Source: Branchipolynoe longqiensis (Eukaryota > Annelida > Polychaeta > Phyllodocida > Polynoidae). Taken from it: a DNA stretch of 64,000 nt. The translations under genes and the position numbers were made by a program. Shown one piece after another: positions 9,838-20,565 of this stretch (positions within the stretch are counted from its first letter, which is position 1; the number at the start of each line of letters is the position of its first letter). The DNA lies in contig CM059199.1 of assembly GCA_030323885.1 (NCBI GenBank), forward strand, positions 74,930,781-74,994,780, written 5' to 3'. The notes beneath the pieces were generated by a model that was given only the letters and a program-made list of their open reading frames with translations, made no database searches and was not told where the DNA came from.

Positions 9838-10645
9838 AGGCCCTGTCACATTACGGCGTATGGCGGGAGCGTATTGAAAACCTACGTAAGTCCCGCGAAT
9901 GCCGGCCTATGATGACCTTTGGTGACCTATCGGGTGTTTTTGAGCGTATGTGTAACCTATGAGGAGCGTACGAGGAGCATATGAGAGCGTACTGTGACAT
10001 TTTTTGACAGTTTTGATTGGCATATGGAACCTATGCATAGCGTATGCGTTGCATAGCGTATGCGTAGCGTATGCGTAGCGTATGCATAGCATATGAGTGT
10101 ATGAGTAGCATATGAGTCAAGATCGATGTCGAGACCTATGGCATACGCTTGGAATACGCTGTGCATACGCTGTGCATACGCTAGGAGTACGCTCCCATAC
10201 GTAACTCATAGGTTATGCATATGCTACATACGCTAGAGATACGCCGGTGACGCAAGTTGAGCGTATGCGTAACCTACGCCGGCGCACCCCTAGCATACGA
10301 GGAGCGTACACAGGCATATGAGGAGCGTACACCGGTGTATGAGTAGCGTATGAACCATACGCTCCCATAGGTCGAGAATTTTTTAGCATGCACAAAAAAA
10401 TGTGGACGGACGGACGGGAGAAAGCGTATAGTATAGTGATTGGTAGACAGGAAGTGTGAACACTTATTTGTCTCAACGTATGGCGTACGTATGGCGGCAT
10501 ACAACGGCATACGCCGGCATAGGCCGGCACATGACAGCCTATGTGTAGTGTATGCATAGCGTATGGCGGCGTATGCCGACGTATATGACGTCATGCGCCT
10601 ACTCCGCCGTACGCTCCCGCAAAAAACCCTAATGTGACAGCCCCT
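9838..10645. mobile_element. CGTATGCG-rich MITE, TTA target duplication, copy 1
   Basis: The left end is AGGCCCTGTCACATTACGG and the right end the reverse complement of AGGGGCTGTCACATTAGGG. TTA flanks both sides (9835-9837 and 10646-10648). The interior is packed with GCGTATGCGTAGCGTATGCG-type and CATACGC words. The structure and 3-bp TTA duplication fit a non-autonomous PIF/Harbinger-type element. Frames read through it are low-complexity artefacts. A second copy lies at 49107-49893. Confidence 0.85.
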
Positions 10646-10648
10646 TTA

Positions 10649-11147
10649 GCCTCCACAAAACAATTACCATCACTAATAACTAGTCCATAGCAATATTATG
10701 ATGGAATTATATATCAATATCAGTGGCCTGGCATCCGATGCTTGCATCTCGGTGCTCCGTGTTCACTGCTCACTGCCTCACCTGTTGCTTAGCTGGCCTG
10801 ACATTCTGCGTGTCTTCATCCTGGCCGTTTGTCTCTGTCGACGATCTGTGCATCTGTGCTTCTTGGCATCCGTGCAGTCATGTCTGTGCCTCTAGGCATC
10901 CGTGCATCCATGTGCCATCTTTCCAGGCATCTGTGCCTTTGTGGGCCATCACTTCGGGCCCTGTCCTCCAATCTGTCCATTCAGATATGGCGTTCTGCTT
11001 GCTTGTCTGTGGTAGAGCAAACTCACAGTAACTTGTTAATGCTGCTTCATTTGGTTACCAGGGAGTTGCTGCCTGGTGAACCACAGCTATACGACACTGT
11101 CTTTGTTGGTAGCCTGAAGCAATGGGCCTAAAAGCACCATTGCCTCC
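10649..11147. other. Possible internal sequence of a gypsy-derived element; no gene
   Basis: No protein family is recognisable. A loose repeat of GGCATCCGTGC and CATCTGTGC words occurs at 10730-10950. Because a primer-binding site and LTR follow on the minus strand, this may be the deteriorated 5' internal region of that element. Confidence 0.35.
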
Positions 11148-11323
11148 ACATCTGACACCATGTGAAAGTACAACGTCTGAACACTTTGACTTCTGGATAC
11201 TGAATCCTTTATTCCCCAACCAGGGGTCTAAACCTCCGGCACAATTAGTCATGTGACATCATCTCATTTGCATATATTACAGACGTGTTTAGACGTCTAG
11301 ACATCTATTACGCATATATCACA
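11148..11323 (-). repeat. Gypsy family A 5' LTR with primer-binding site, minus strand
   Basis: The LTR occupies 11161-11323, TGTGAAAGTACAACGTCTG to TACGCATATATCACA. ACATCTGACACCA at 11148-11160 is the reverse complement of the tRNA-Leu-like primer-binding site. This marks it as a 5' LTR with internal sequence to its left, not a solo LTR. Confidence 0.75.
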
Positions 11324-11373
11324 GTTTTGTTTGTTCGCCGGTGATTGTTGGCTGCTGAAAGAGTGGGCATCCA

Positions 11374-11470
11374 CAAAGACCTTATAATACTAAGACGGCT
11401 CACTCAGCCTGTACTGCGTAATCAAGAGAACAGCCAGCGCACCAGGTGGTGGGTTTGATCATTTTGATAG
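11374..11470 (+). mobile_element. Left end of the CAAAGACCYTATAATAC MITE
   Basis: CAAAGACCTTATAATACTAA and GACGGCTCACTCAGCCTGTA match the left end of the MITE at 41912-42293. The 44-bp segment 11423-11466 is in the opposite orientation relative to that copy. The right end is absent. Confidence 0.7.
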
Positions 11471-11578
11471 CATTGGAGTGTCAGAAGAAACCCTGCTGTC
11501 GCTTGGTAGGTGTGTGGTGGGGGGTTAGGGATGTGGTGGGGGCTTAGGGATGTGGTGGGCATGTAGGTATGTGTGTGT

Positions 11579-11735
11579 TCAATCAATCAATCAATAGGAT
11601 ACAGCTATAATAGGCCTTGGACCTGTTAGCCGCTCTTAATTAATTAATTTTTATTTTTTAAATGACGCTGTATTTATACTGTCCATAGCATATAAGCCCG
11701 GGTACCCAGGCTTGTTTTCAATGCTGGCCAGTTGT
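11579..11735 (-). repeat. LINE family 1 3' tail next to a dispersed repeat
   Basis: 11579-11648 is the reverse complement of the LINE family 1 3' UTR and (ATTG)n tail: TCAATCAATCAATCAATAGG, then GGCCTTGGACCTGTTAGCC. It may be the displaced end of the minus-strand LINE at 15090-15800. 11665-11735 is the GCTTATATGCTATGGACAGT repeat on the minus strand. Confidence 0.65.
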
Positions 11736-12031
11736 AGTGTTGGTGTTATCTTACCACACAGTAGCTGCTGATAAGTTATTTGATTGCCTGCATTTCAGTA
11801 GCAGATAGATAATTGGTTGGTATGGTTAGTAGCCTATGTTAGTTTTTTTTGGATTTTCTTGGCATATATGTATTTTATTTTGTTCTACTCTTATTACTAG
11901 ACTAGCCTACTCCTATTTACATATCATAGGTGTCCAGATACGCAACTAGTGTTAGCCACCAGAACTACTTCTGGTAGTTGGAGGCCATCTTGTCATAAAT
12001 AAACCATAACAAAAAAGAGTGTCTGGGGCTT

Positions 12032-13228
12032 GCGTATGGTTGTGAAAAATGTCACTGTTATATATATGGATTGGACAAAGTGGAGTTGGAGACCGACCAT
12101 AAACCACTAATACCCCTCTCAAACAAACCTTTGAATGACATGTCTCCCCGCATACAAAGACTCATGTTAAAATTGCAAAAATATCGCTATGTACTGGGGT
12201 GGACCCCTGGAAAATACCTTTACCTTGCAGATACCCTGTCCCGAGCAAATGCCAGCAGGGCTAGGTCAGAGAAAGATATAAAAGTAGCTACAGAAGTCGA
12301 AGCCCAGGTAGACATGATATATAATTCAGTCTCAGCCACCCAGGCACAGCTAGATAAAATAGCGGTAGAAACATGTAAGGACGACGTCCTTACCGCGGTA
12401 AAGACCTGCATGTTAAGTGGGTGGAACAATGGGGACTGTCCAGCTTATGCACCATTCCGAGAGGAACTATGCCTGATAAATGGAATTATCCTAAAAGGGG
12501 ACCGGATAGTGATACCAGTTAGTATGCGAGGAGAAATGCTAAGTAGATTGCATGAGGGCCATTTAGGCATAGAAAAACAGAAAAGGATGGCAAGGGAGGC
12601 TATATACTGGCCTACCATCAATAATGACATAGAAGGGAGTGTTCAAAAGTGTGGGGCCTGTCAGATGTACAGGCCGGCACAGGCCAAAGAAACACACAGC
12701 AGGGAAGAAGATAGAATAAAGTGGGTACCGTGGGAAAAAGTCGGCATGGATCTATTTCACTGGGGGGGAAAGGATTATCTACTATGCATAGATTATTATT
12801 CCAACTATCCCGAAATAGCCATGCTGAGCTCAACGACCTCTGATACAGTCATCACACACTTAAAAAGTATGTTTGCCAGACATGGTATACCCAGAAGAGT
12901 GGTTAGCGACAACGGTCCACAGTTCAGCTCTGAGTTATTCAAGAAGTTCTCAAAGACCTATCAATTTGAACATAGAACATCAAGTCCCAGATATCCACAA
13001 TCAAACGGGCAGGCAGAGAGGGGAGTAGGAATAATAAAGTCCCTACTAAATAAGACGAAAGAGAGTGGGGGGGATCCCTACCTGGCCCTACTAAACTATA
13101 GAATGGCCCCCAGAGAGATAGGCATGTCACCGGGGGAGATGTTAATGGGGCGTAAGCTAAACGGGAAAATACCACGACTGGATAAGAGACATAAGGGTGT
13201 TGAAAAGGGGGCAGAAAGGAAGAGATAA
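12032..13228 (+). pseudogene. pol: RNase H and integrase of gypsy family B
   Basis: The frame opens directly downstream of the LTR break with GCEKCHCYIYG, then ETDHKPL (RNase H core) and ADTLSRA at its end. Integrase follows: the zinc-binding HHCC motif (LHEGHLGIEK..CGACQ), then the catalytic core with MDLFHW, VVSDNGPQF and SPRYPQSNGQAERG, which supplies the D,D,E residues. It continues to about residue 385, where a frameshift near 13220 precedes the C-terminal part. The protein would integrate element cDNA. It has no RT, so it cannot act alone. Confidence 0.9.
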
Positions 13229-13665
13229 AACAAAAACAAGTAGAAAAGTACAATGAGACAGCCAAAGACCTACCCCCACTGAGTCAAAGTGATATAGTCA
13301 GAGTAAGAGGTACTCATTGGGATTCGACGGCCCGGGTCAGTGAGCAGGTGGGACCCAGGTCATACAAGATTCAGACGGAAGAGGGTAATGTCATAAGACG
13401 CAATAGGCATCACCTCTTGAAAGTTAATGAAAGGTTTGAACTGAAGGGGGTCAGGGACAGTGATCTGCCTAGTCAGACCGCTCCTAGCAATTCTCCTACT
13501 GAAAGCTCAGAGGAGGTCACAAGTGAGGCAGTGGGTGAAGGTCCACAGGATCAGGATCCAGAAGCAACTAGTCCGGTCAGGGGGGAAGTAGTCAGAACAC
13601 CAGTCACCAAGGAGATCAGGCGATCCTCAAGAATCACTAGACCGGTAGACAGGTTAAATCTGTAG
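13229..13665 (+). pseudogene. pol: Integrase C-terminal domain, gypsy family B
   Basis: After the frameshift the sequence carries the small beta-barrel of gypsy integrases (DIVRVRGTHWDSTARVSE..GPRSYKIQTEEG) and the characteristic RRNRHHLLKV. It ends with an acidic, serine-rich tail and the conserved RRSSRITRPVDRL motif before the stop at 13665. The RP..RL ending is typical of gypsy polyproteins. Confidence 0.8.
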
Positions 13666-13924
13666 ATAACAAATGTCATCTTTGTTATATCTCTCTATAT
13701 ACATATACTTTTGACGGTAAACTGTCACATTATCTGTATCTTTCAGTTCTACGTTGTGTTCAGAACTAAATGGATGTGTAGAGTCAGATTGTTCTATGAG
13801 GGGGAAGATGTCCAGATACGCAACTAGTGTTAGCCACCAGAACTACTTCTGGTAGTTGGAGGCCATCTTGTCTTAAATAAACCATAACAACACACATGCC
13901 AGAGAGTGATGGTTGATCTTTACA

Positions 13925-14104
13925 ATAGGCTTGTACGTAGCTGTGTGGTGTGTTATCTGGCTACTCTTGGCATGGTTACCTTCCATTGGGCGTCCCGCTG
14001 GTGGGCCGTGACATATCACATGCCCCTTTGCAGTGCAGCTTAGTGGGGGTTTCCTAGTCTAATTTGCACAGATATTTTTTGTAAGTTTTTAGGTCAGGAA
14101 TTTG
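13925..14104. other. Short non-coding interval
   Basis: Probably the 3' UTR of the minus-strand LINE at 14105-15046. No poly-A tail or target duplication is clear. Confidence 0.4.
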
Positions 14105-15046
14105 TCATTCATTTACCGTTTGGGCATTCCACACCTTGGCAGCCATTTCCAGCGTGCTTCTCTCATGAGCTTTTATTTGGCTTCTGGTCTGCTTCAGTAG
14201 TGGCACATTATTTGCTCTAGTAGCCCTTTGTGGTTTTGTTAAGAGTTTATTGTTTTGACTATAGCTATATGCTAATGTTTTCAAATTAATTATTCTCCTA
14301 TTTTCTAGTAATTTCACTTTGGTTCTTTTGTGTATGTCATAGGTGGGGGGCAGCTTGTCTACTCTTAGACAGATTTTTAGGGCTCTGTTCTGCAGTATTT
14401 GCAGTTTTTTTAGTAGTTCTTTTCTCGCACCCATGTAGTTTACATCTCCATAGTCAAAATAGGAGAGCACTATGACCTTGAAGATTTTTATTGACATTTC
14501 GTGTGTCATGTAGTCTCTTAGCTTTGCAAATAGCCACAGTTTGTGGTTTACTTTCTGGATAATTTTATTTATACATAGGTTGTAGTTTAGTTGGCTGTCC
14601 ATCTCAAGGCCTAGGTATTTGTAATAGTCTACATTTTCTAATGTTTGGTTTCCTAACTTACAGTGTAGTTTTCTTTCTGGCATTTGTTTATGCGAGAAGA
14701 GTACTGATTTTGATTTGCTTGTGTTGATGGTTATTTTGTTGGACTCACACCACTCGTCTAGTTTTAGTAGGAGTTTATTTAGTTTAGTTATTGTTACCTC
14801 CTCTTCTGTGGTGCCATTTGCGTATATGACTGTGTCATCTGCATATAGTTGGAGGCAATCAGTTTGCAACCATTTTTCTAGATCGTTTATATAGATTATA
14901 AAGAGTAGTAGCCCTAACACTGATCCTTGGGGTACACCACATGTGATAGGATGGTTGTCTGATAGTGTGTTGTTTATTTTTGTTTTCTGTTGCCTGTTGC
15001 TGAGGTAGCATTTTATCCAATCCATAGTGTTCGATTTTATGCCCAT
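14105..15046 (-). pseudogene. LINE reverse transcriptase, 5'-truncated
   Basis: This is 313 codons of non-LTR reverse transcriptase starting in the palm domain. GVPQGSVLGLLLFIIYINDL (motif B region) is followed by LQLYADDTVIY (catalytic YADD), the SKSVLFSH and YLGLEMD region, and a conserved C-terminal helix block with LQILQNRALKICL. The endonuclease and fingers are missing: the copy begins at the TTAATTAA in the 3' UTR of the LINE at 15.1 kb, so it is a 5'-truncated insertion in the same orientation. The frame is intact to its stop, which suggests a fairly recent copy. Confidence 0.9.
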
Positions 15047-15051
15047 GGTTA

Positions 15052-15800
15052 ATTAATAGAAATGGAGACAGTTCTTCAGATGTGGTGCATTGTAGCAACT
15101 GTCACTGGCTCCAAGATATACGTAATGCTTGACCTGTATGCATCCAGTCGGGACTTGAAACAGTTCACCGACTCTGCTGCTACCACACTCTCTGGCAAGT
15201 CATTCCACAGGGCAACCAACCTAAAGCCGAAAAATGTTGTGTCGCAGGTCCAGTCTGGAGTACCGCTTCCTCAGCTTCAGGGAGTGTCCTCTGGTCCTGG
15301 TGTTAGAGTCTCTGATAAGGGGGCTGCCTGTCTTGTAGATACCATGGAGATATTTGAATACTTCAATCATATCCCCCCAGGCCTGTCTGTAGTACATGCT
15401 TTGGATCTTCAAATGACACAGATGTTGTTCATAGGGTATTTCATCGAATCCATGTACAAGCTTCGTTGCCCTTCTTTGGATCTTCTCAATTTATTCAGCA
15501 TCCTTCCTGTAGAGTGGTGACCACACAACATTTCCATATTCCAAAAGTGGACGCGCAAGGGATGTGTACAGTCTGCGCACAACATCCTTGTCTAGGTATG
15601 TGTACGATCTTCGAATGATGGCCAGTATTCCATTAGCTCTGTTGGCGGCTTCCTGGATGTGGTCGGTGAATGTCACTTTGTCGTCCACCTTGACACCCAA
15701 GTCTTTTTTTATTATTGTTTCGGAGAGCGGAACATTATTCACACCATTGTTCATTACATAGATGTGCTTGCTGTTTTTGACCCCTAAATGCATCACCAGA
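15052..15800 (-). pseudogene. LINE family 1, C-terminal coding end
   Basis: On the minus strand, HIYVMNNGVNNVPLSETI, KDLGVKVDDKVTFTDHIQ, GILAIIRRSYTYLD and PLLEYGNVVWSP form the post-RT region of a LINE. The ending matches the + copy at 1186-1485 (SLKLRKRYSRLDLRH and the 3' UTR TTTCTATTAATTAA). A stop after YRKDAE and a frameshift near 15410 break it. It gives the uninterrupted sequence that locates the MITE insertion at 421. Confidence 0.8.
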
Positions 15801-16772
15801 CCCCATACAAAACCAATACTCATCGGCAATGTATATAGACCCCCAAATGGCAACCGAAACGAAGGAATTGGGCAAATAAGTAACTCTTTGAATAATATAG
15901 CCAATAGCGATAAATATGAGATACTCCTCATTGGCGACTTCAATGAAGAATATAATAGTAAGAGGCCTATGATGGGAGTGATAATAAAGCAACTTGCAGC
16001 TGAACATGAGTTGCAACAAATGATCCAGCAGCCAACCAGGGTAACTAAAACCACTAACAAAACAATAGACCTGGCACTTACCAATATCAAACATTGTACA
16101 AAGGCTGGAGTCCTTAACTATAACATAAGCGACCACAAACCAATATTTATAATAAAGAAAAAAATAAGAAATGACAAAAGAATCACCACCCACTGGGGAT
16201 GCTCTTATAGGAACTGCAATTTTAATGAATTGGCTGGCACACTCAAAGAAATAAACAGTGCCGAATTTCTGGATATGAGGGACCCCAACCTATGTTGGGA
16301 TATGCTAAACACAACAATCACTATTGCAGCTGACAGGCACTGTCCCCTAACAGAGATCACCACCAGAATCACCATGGGAGGTTACCTTAATGATGAACTA
16401 CTAGAGCTTCAAAAGGATAGAGATTACTTTATCCAAAAGTTTGAGAAAACAAAAGATCCAGGGGATGAATTCATAGCTAAATGTATGGTCAGAAAGGCTA
16501 GGAGTGAAGTAAGGAAAGCCAAAGCAAGGTATTATCAAATCCAGATAGACAAATATAAACAGAATGCCAGAAAATGTTGGTATGAAATAAACCAAATCGA
16601 ACCTAAAAACGAGACAAGAATCAGTGGCCTTGCAAGTGAAGAGACTGGTATTAAAATCCCAGATGAATTATTGGCAGAGGAAATCAATAACTATTTCATA
16701 GATATAGGTGATAAACTAGCCAATAAATTCAAACAGAAGATGATCAACACAAAACCTTCCATGCCAAACTAA
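15801..16772 (+). pseudogene. LINE family 2 ORF2, AP-endonuclease domain
   Basis: The conserved APE endonuclease motifs are present in order: ILIGNVYRPPNGN, LLIGDFNE (catalytic D and N) and NYNISDHKPIFI, with the catalytic D-H near the domain end. The endonuclease nicks the target to prime reverse transcription. The N-terminal part of the domain is absent. The frame is lost shortly before 16772 and coding continues in another frame at 16760. The poly-lysine-rich linker (RKARSEVRKAKARYYQ) is the usual spacer before RT. Confidence 0.85.
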
Positions 16773-18124
16773 ATATAGAAAAGTATGACCTCCTGGAAAC
16801 CACCCAGGACGAAATCCTTGATAGAACTAACAAAATATCGATCTACAAATCATCAGGAATGAAGGACATCAGTACCACTTTGATCAAAAGTGCGATCACA
16901 ACACTGAGTGCAGAATTTACACATTTATATAACCTAATAATCAGCACAGGCATCTTTCCTGATGACTGGAAAGTAGCCACAGTGACGCCCATACCTAAAG
17001 TCAACATCCCACAGACCTGTAGCGAACTACGCCAAATATCGATCCTCCCGCTGCCTGGAAAGATCATAGAACAAATAATTCATGACCAAATTAAGACATT
17101 CCTTGAGTCCTCTAACTATTTGACCTACCAGCAAAGTGGCTTCAGGAAAAATAGGTCCACCACCGGGGCAGTGGCGTCTCTACTGGATGAACTTTTGTCA
17201 AACATAGACAAGGGTGATCTTACTATCGCAGTCTTCCTTCATTTCAAGAAGGCATTTGATACGATCGACCACAAAATCCTCATGCATAAAATACAACGAG
17301 CTGGGCTAGGCAATAGAGCACATAGCTTCCTCACAAATTACCTCAGCAATAGAAAACAATACACAAAACTAAGTGATACCAACTCGACCACTCGAGAAAT
17401 AAAAACAGGAGTTTCACAGGGTTCCACTCTGGGACCCCTACTGTTTCTAATATTTATAAATGACCTACCTCTAGTTTCCAACAAAGCATCTTTCACATTA
17501 TTTGCCGATGATGCAGCACTAACAATACATAACAATGACCTTGCCATAGCCGCAACCAAGGCTGGAATGGCGCTGGGTAGAGTGAACACATGGTGGCATG
17601 AGAATAAACTAACACTAAATGCCACTAAAACTGAGTACATAATCTATAGAACCAAAGCCAGGAAGGTGAGGGCCCGGCCAATACAACTGCAGATGGGTGG
17701 GTTAGTGCTCCGTGAAGTGAACTCCTATAAGTACCTAGGCACAACTCTCGATGCGACTCTAAGTGGTACCCAACAGCTGGCTAAACTTAACCAAACACTG
17801 GCACTAAAAATGAACACATTCAGAAAAATAAGGACATATGTAAGTGAGAATACTGCATTGCAGCTGTACAAGTCAACAATATTACCAATTATAGACTATA
17901 ATGATATCATCTATGGATTACTAACGAAGCAGCAAGATACCAAATTACAAAGAACGCAAAACAGAGCCCTCAGAACAGTATTCCAAGGCAAGATACTAAG
18001 TGTGGTTGAAATGCATAGCAGAGCAGCGCTGGATACTCTGGATGTACGTAGGAACCTACACCTAATGACGTTGATGTATAAACATGCAAGTGATGACAAA
18101 TACATAGATCGCACACCAGGGTAA
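16760..18124 (+). pseudogene. LINE family 2 ORF2, reverse transcriptase domain
   Basis: A complete set of RT motifs is visible: VATVTPIPKV, YQQSGFRKNRSTTGA, AVFLHFKKAFDTIDHKIL (catalytic Asp in KKAFDTIDH), GVSQGSTLGPLLFLIFINDL, and LFADDAAL (catalytic FADD) at about 17500. Thumb and YKYLGTTLDATLS follow, then a C-terminal region with LQRTQNRALRTVF. A frameshift at about 18121 moves the last ~65 codons (including VMWNELPTKTREA, stop at 18339) into another frame. Confidence 0.9.
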
Positions 18125-18339
18125 CGAGAAGGGGGACATCAACTCTGCTCTGGGTGCCCAACCCAAATACAAATAAGCTAATCAGAGCTCCGATTTACAA
18201 AGGAAGTGTCATGTGGAATGAACTCCCAACCAAAACCAGAGAAGCGGGTTCGATACTTGCCTTTAAAAATGCATACAGAGCTCACCTGGTTATTCAGGCC
18301 CAAAACCTGGCACTGCAAATATATAATACGACATGCTGA
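18122..18339 (+). pseudogene. LINE family 2 ORF2, C-terminal end
   Basis: Sequence after the frameshift includes APIYKGSVMWNELPTKTREA and AFKNAYRAHLV, the W-N-LP motif typical of LINE C termini, and ends at 18339. Confidence 0.8.
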
Positions 18340-18410
18340 ATGACCCATTGACTCCGCCCTCTCTCATGCCTGCTCTCTCCCTGCATGCAAACAACTATTA
18401 TAACTCAATG

Positions 18411-18470
18411 ACTCGAGACCCACTACCACTACTCGAGACCCACTACCACTACTTGAGACCCATTACCACC
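18411..18470 (+). repeat. Three tandem 20-bp units in a LINE 3' UTR
   Basis: The unit is ACTCGAGACCCACTACCACT. The first two copies are identical and the third diverged. Confidence 0.9.
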
Positions 18471-18870
18471 ACTGAATAACTACATCTTCAACCAGCAATG
18501 CACACAATATAAACCACTATACATGCACAACATGCACTATTTAAAGACTAACCGGTATTAAAACCAAATCTAAATGATATACAAACAAGCATATGATTTA
18601 GCCAGTAGTGTACATTACTGCACACTCTATCTTGATGCATATACCTTGCGCTATGTTGAGTACCTCTGCTGTACATTATGCAACATAGGTTGCTCCCCCA
18701 CTTTCTTTTTTATGTTCAGAATGGGTTGTGCTGAACACAATGCAACACATTCCACTTCCACTATGTACAGATCAAATGCGCTCACTCCAAGGGCTGGAAG
18801 ACCAGTGCCCCGGCGCTGACAAAATATGTATTCAGACGAATAAAATGTTTACCAAAAAAAAAAAAAAAAA

Positions 18871-19606
18871 TGTTTAACAGCAATATCACAAATGTAAAGG
18901 ATTGTTTTCTATGGCCCAAATCAAGGTCAAAACTTTATCCACAGATAAATTTGCATATTTTACCTGTGAAGGTATATTGTCTGTCATAGAACAAGGTCAC
19001 ATATTGTATTGCCTCGAAATTTAAGCGAATCAAATTACTTACTATACCCAGCTTTTTGGATGACACTATAATTTGTCTGAAATTACAACCTCAGCTATTT
19101 GAGAAAATCCTTCTTTTTTTTAGTCTGCAGTTCAATTGCATGATTAATTACTTAATCTCCCAAAGTAAAACCAGTAGGTAGTTATTGCTTTGTCATGATC
19201 AGCTTGCATTTTCCTTATGTGTTAGAAAATTATGAATACATTTTAGTATTTAATATTTCAAACAAGTTTTGCTCATTTTCTTGCCTGATATCATATGGTG
19301 GCAATTGCTACTCTAGGATTTCCATGACAGGTTAGATTAGGGCATTCAACAGTGAACTTCACTGGCAAGAAAGATATTTAATATAACAATTGCATGAAGC
19401 TTGTTGTTTGGTTTCATTTTAAAGCATGTTCCTCCCCTTTTATTGGAGGTGCAGTTAGTTACAATAGGCACAAATACTTAAGCCATCTGGCAACAGGGCC
19501 CTAGCAGTATGTCATCTGTGTTCAGTTGGTTATAAAAAAAAGGACAAATTCCTGTTTTAAATATGCCTTAAGATACATTAAATACAATGAAGATGCTATA
19601 AGGAGA
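18871..19606. other. AT-rich interval without recognisable genes
   Basis: No coding or repeat structure that I recognise. Confidence 0.6.
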
Positions 19607-20564
19607 CCCAGATAGCACACAGCCGTCGGCCCGACGGCGGCCCGACGGCTTCCGCTCGGTCGGCCCGATGGTGGAAACCGCCGTCGGGCCGATGTTGTTT
19701 TGTCCAATCTCCCGCCGATGAGCCGACAGCGCCTGCCGCCGTCGTCCCGATGGCGGAAACCGCCGATGAGCCGACGGCGACAAAACGTCATCGGCCCGAC
19801 GGCGACAAACGCCGTCGGCACGAAGGCCATCATGTTTTTTTTCCCGAGAAGACACTGTCATTCTTGATATCTATTAATTTTGAATAAAACTAATATTTTG
19901 CAACTGTACGTATTGACACTATAGTGACAGTGTCTTCTCGGAAAAAACCAAGATGGCGGTTCTTCGTCAACATTCGTACAGGGTAATTCAAATCGTATTA
20001 ACATGAATAATTCCATTAATATGTCGTAATAAATTACAAAACTTTTACAAAATAATCTAAACATATTAATCTACAAACCTGTTAAATAATTCCTTAAAAT
20101 TCCTCCTATTTGTGGAGTTATTTGTTGAAAAAGAATGCTGCTCAACGATCGCACATGTTCCGCTGGCGACTCGAGCCGGAAACCATATGTAACGAACTGC
20201 GCATGAGCGGATCAACACCCTCGACCCGACGGTGGCCCGACGGTGGCTCAAAAGTGGAAAGGGATTGATACCCAACGTCGGAACAACACCGTCGGCCCGA
20301 CGGTGGCCCGACGGTGGCTCGAATGTGGAAAATGAATGCAAACCAACGGCGGCCCACCACCGTCGGCCCGACGGTGGGCCGAAGGTGGCTCAAAAGTGGA
20401 AAGAGATTGAAACCCAACGTCGGAACAACACCGTCGGAACAACACCGTCGGAACAACACCGTCGGAACAACACCGTCGGCCCAACGGTGGCCCGACAGTG
20501 GAAAGTCGGTGGCGACGGTGCGACCAACAGCCGACGTCAGGCCGACGGCTGTGTGCTATCTGGG
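19607..20564. mobile_element. MITE with CCCAGATAGCACAC termini and GTCGG/CCGAC arrays, copy 2
   Basis: It starts CCCAGATAGCACACAGCCG and ends with the reverse complement (CGGCTGTGTGCTATCTGGG). GAGA borders both ends; at least GA matches as a target duplication. The arms (19619-19830 and 20215-20540) are arrays of CGTCGGCCCGACGG words. The arm array includes four 15-bp tandem GTCGGAACAACACC units near 20415-20475. The middle contains a further hairpin, CCGAGAAGACACTGTCA at 19844 and its complement at 19924. No transposase. Confidence 0.85.
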
Positions 20565-20565
20565 G

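Larger units (their letters stand above)
11931..13924 (+). mobile_element. Ty3/gypsy element, family B, deleted 5' half
   Basis: The 3' LTR is 13809-13924, starting TGTCCAGATACGCAACTAG. The 5' LTR (11931 to about 12005) is cut off in mid-repeat. ATAGG flanks both ends (11926-11930 and 13925-13929), a clean 5-bp target duplication. The polypurine tract GAGGGGGAAGA lies at 13798-13808. Primer-binding site, gag, protease and most of RT are deleted, leaving RNase H and integrase. The duplication shows that the deletion happened after insertion or in an already defective master. Confidence 0.9.
15801..18870 (+). mobile_element. LINE family 2 (APE endonuclease plus RT), near full ORF2, poly-A tail
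   Basis: This is one LINE copy covering most of an endonuclease-RT ORF2, the 3' UTR, AATAAA at 18839-18844 and a 17-A tail at 18854-18870. The 5' end joins the antisense LINE family 1 piece near 15800, so it is truncated in the endonuclease. Two single-base frameshifts (near 16750 and 18121) inactivate it. The 3' UTR contains three tandem 20-bp units at 18411-18470. Confidence 0.9.

Noticed and set aside
9907..10594. His/Tyr/Ala-rich frames over the CGTATGCG MITE
   Set aside because: Direct translation of the CGTATGCG word array; the same strings appear at 49230-49800.
10723..11131. Overlapping 100-codon frames
   Set aside because: Loose GCATCCGTGC repeats; no recognisable family; possibly non-coding internal sequence of a gypsy remnant.
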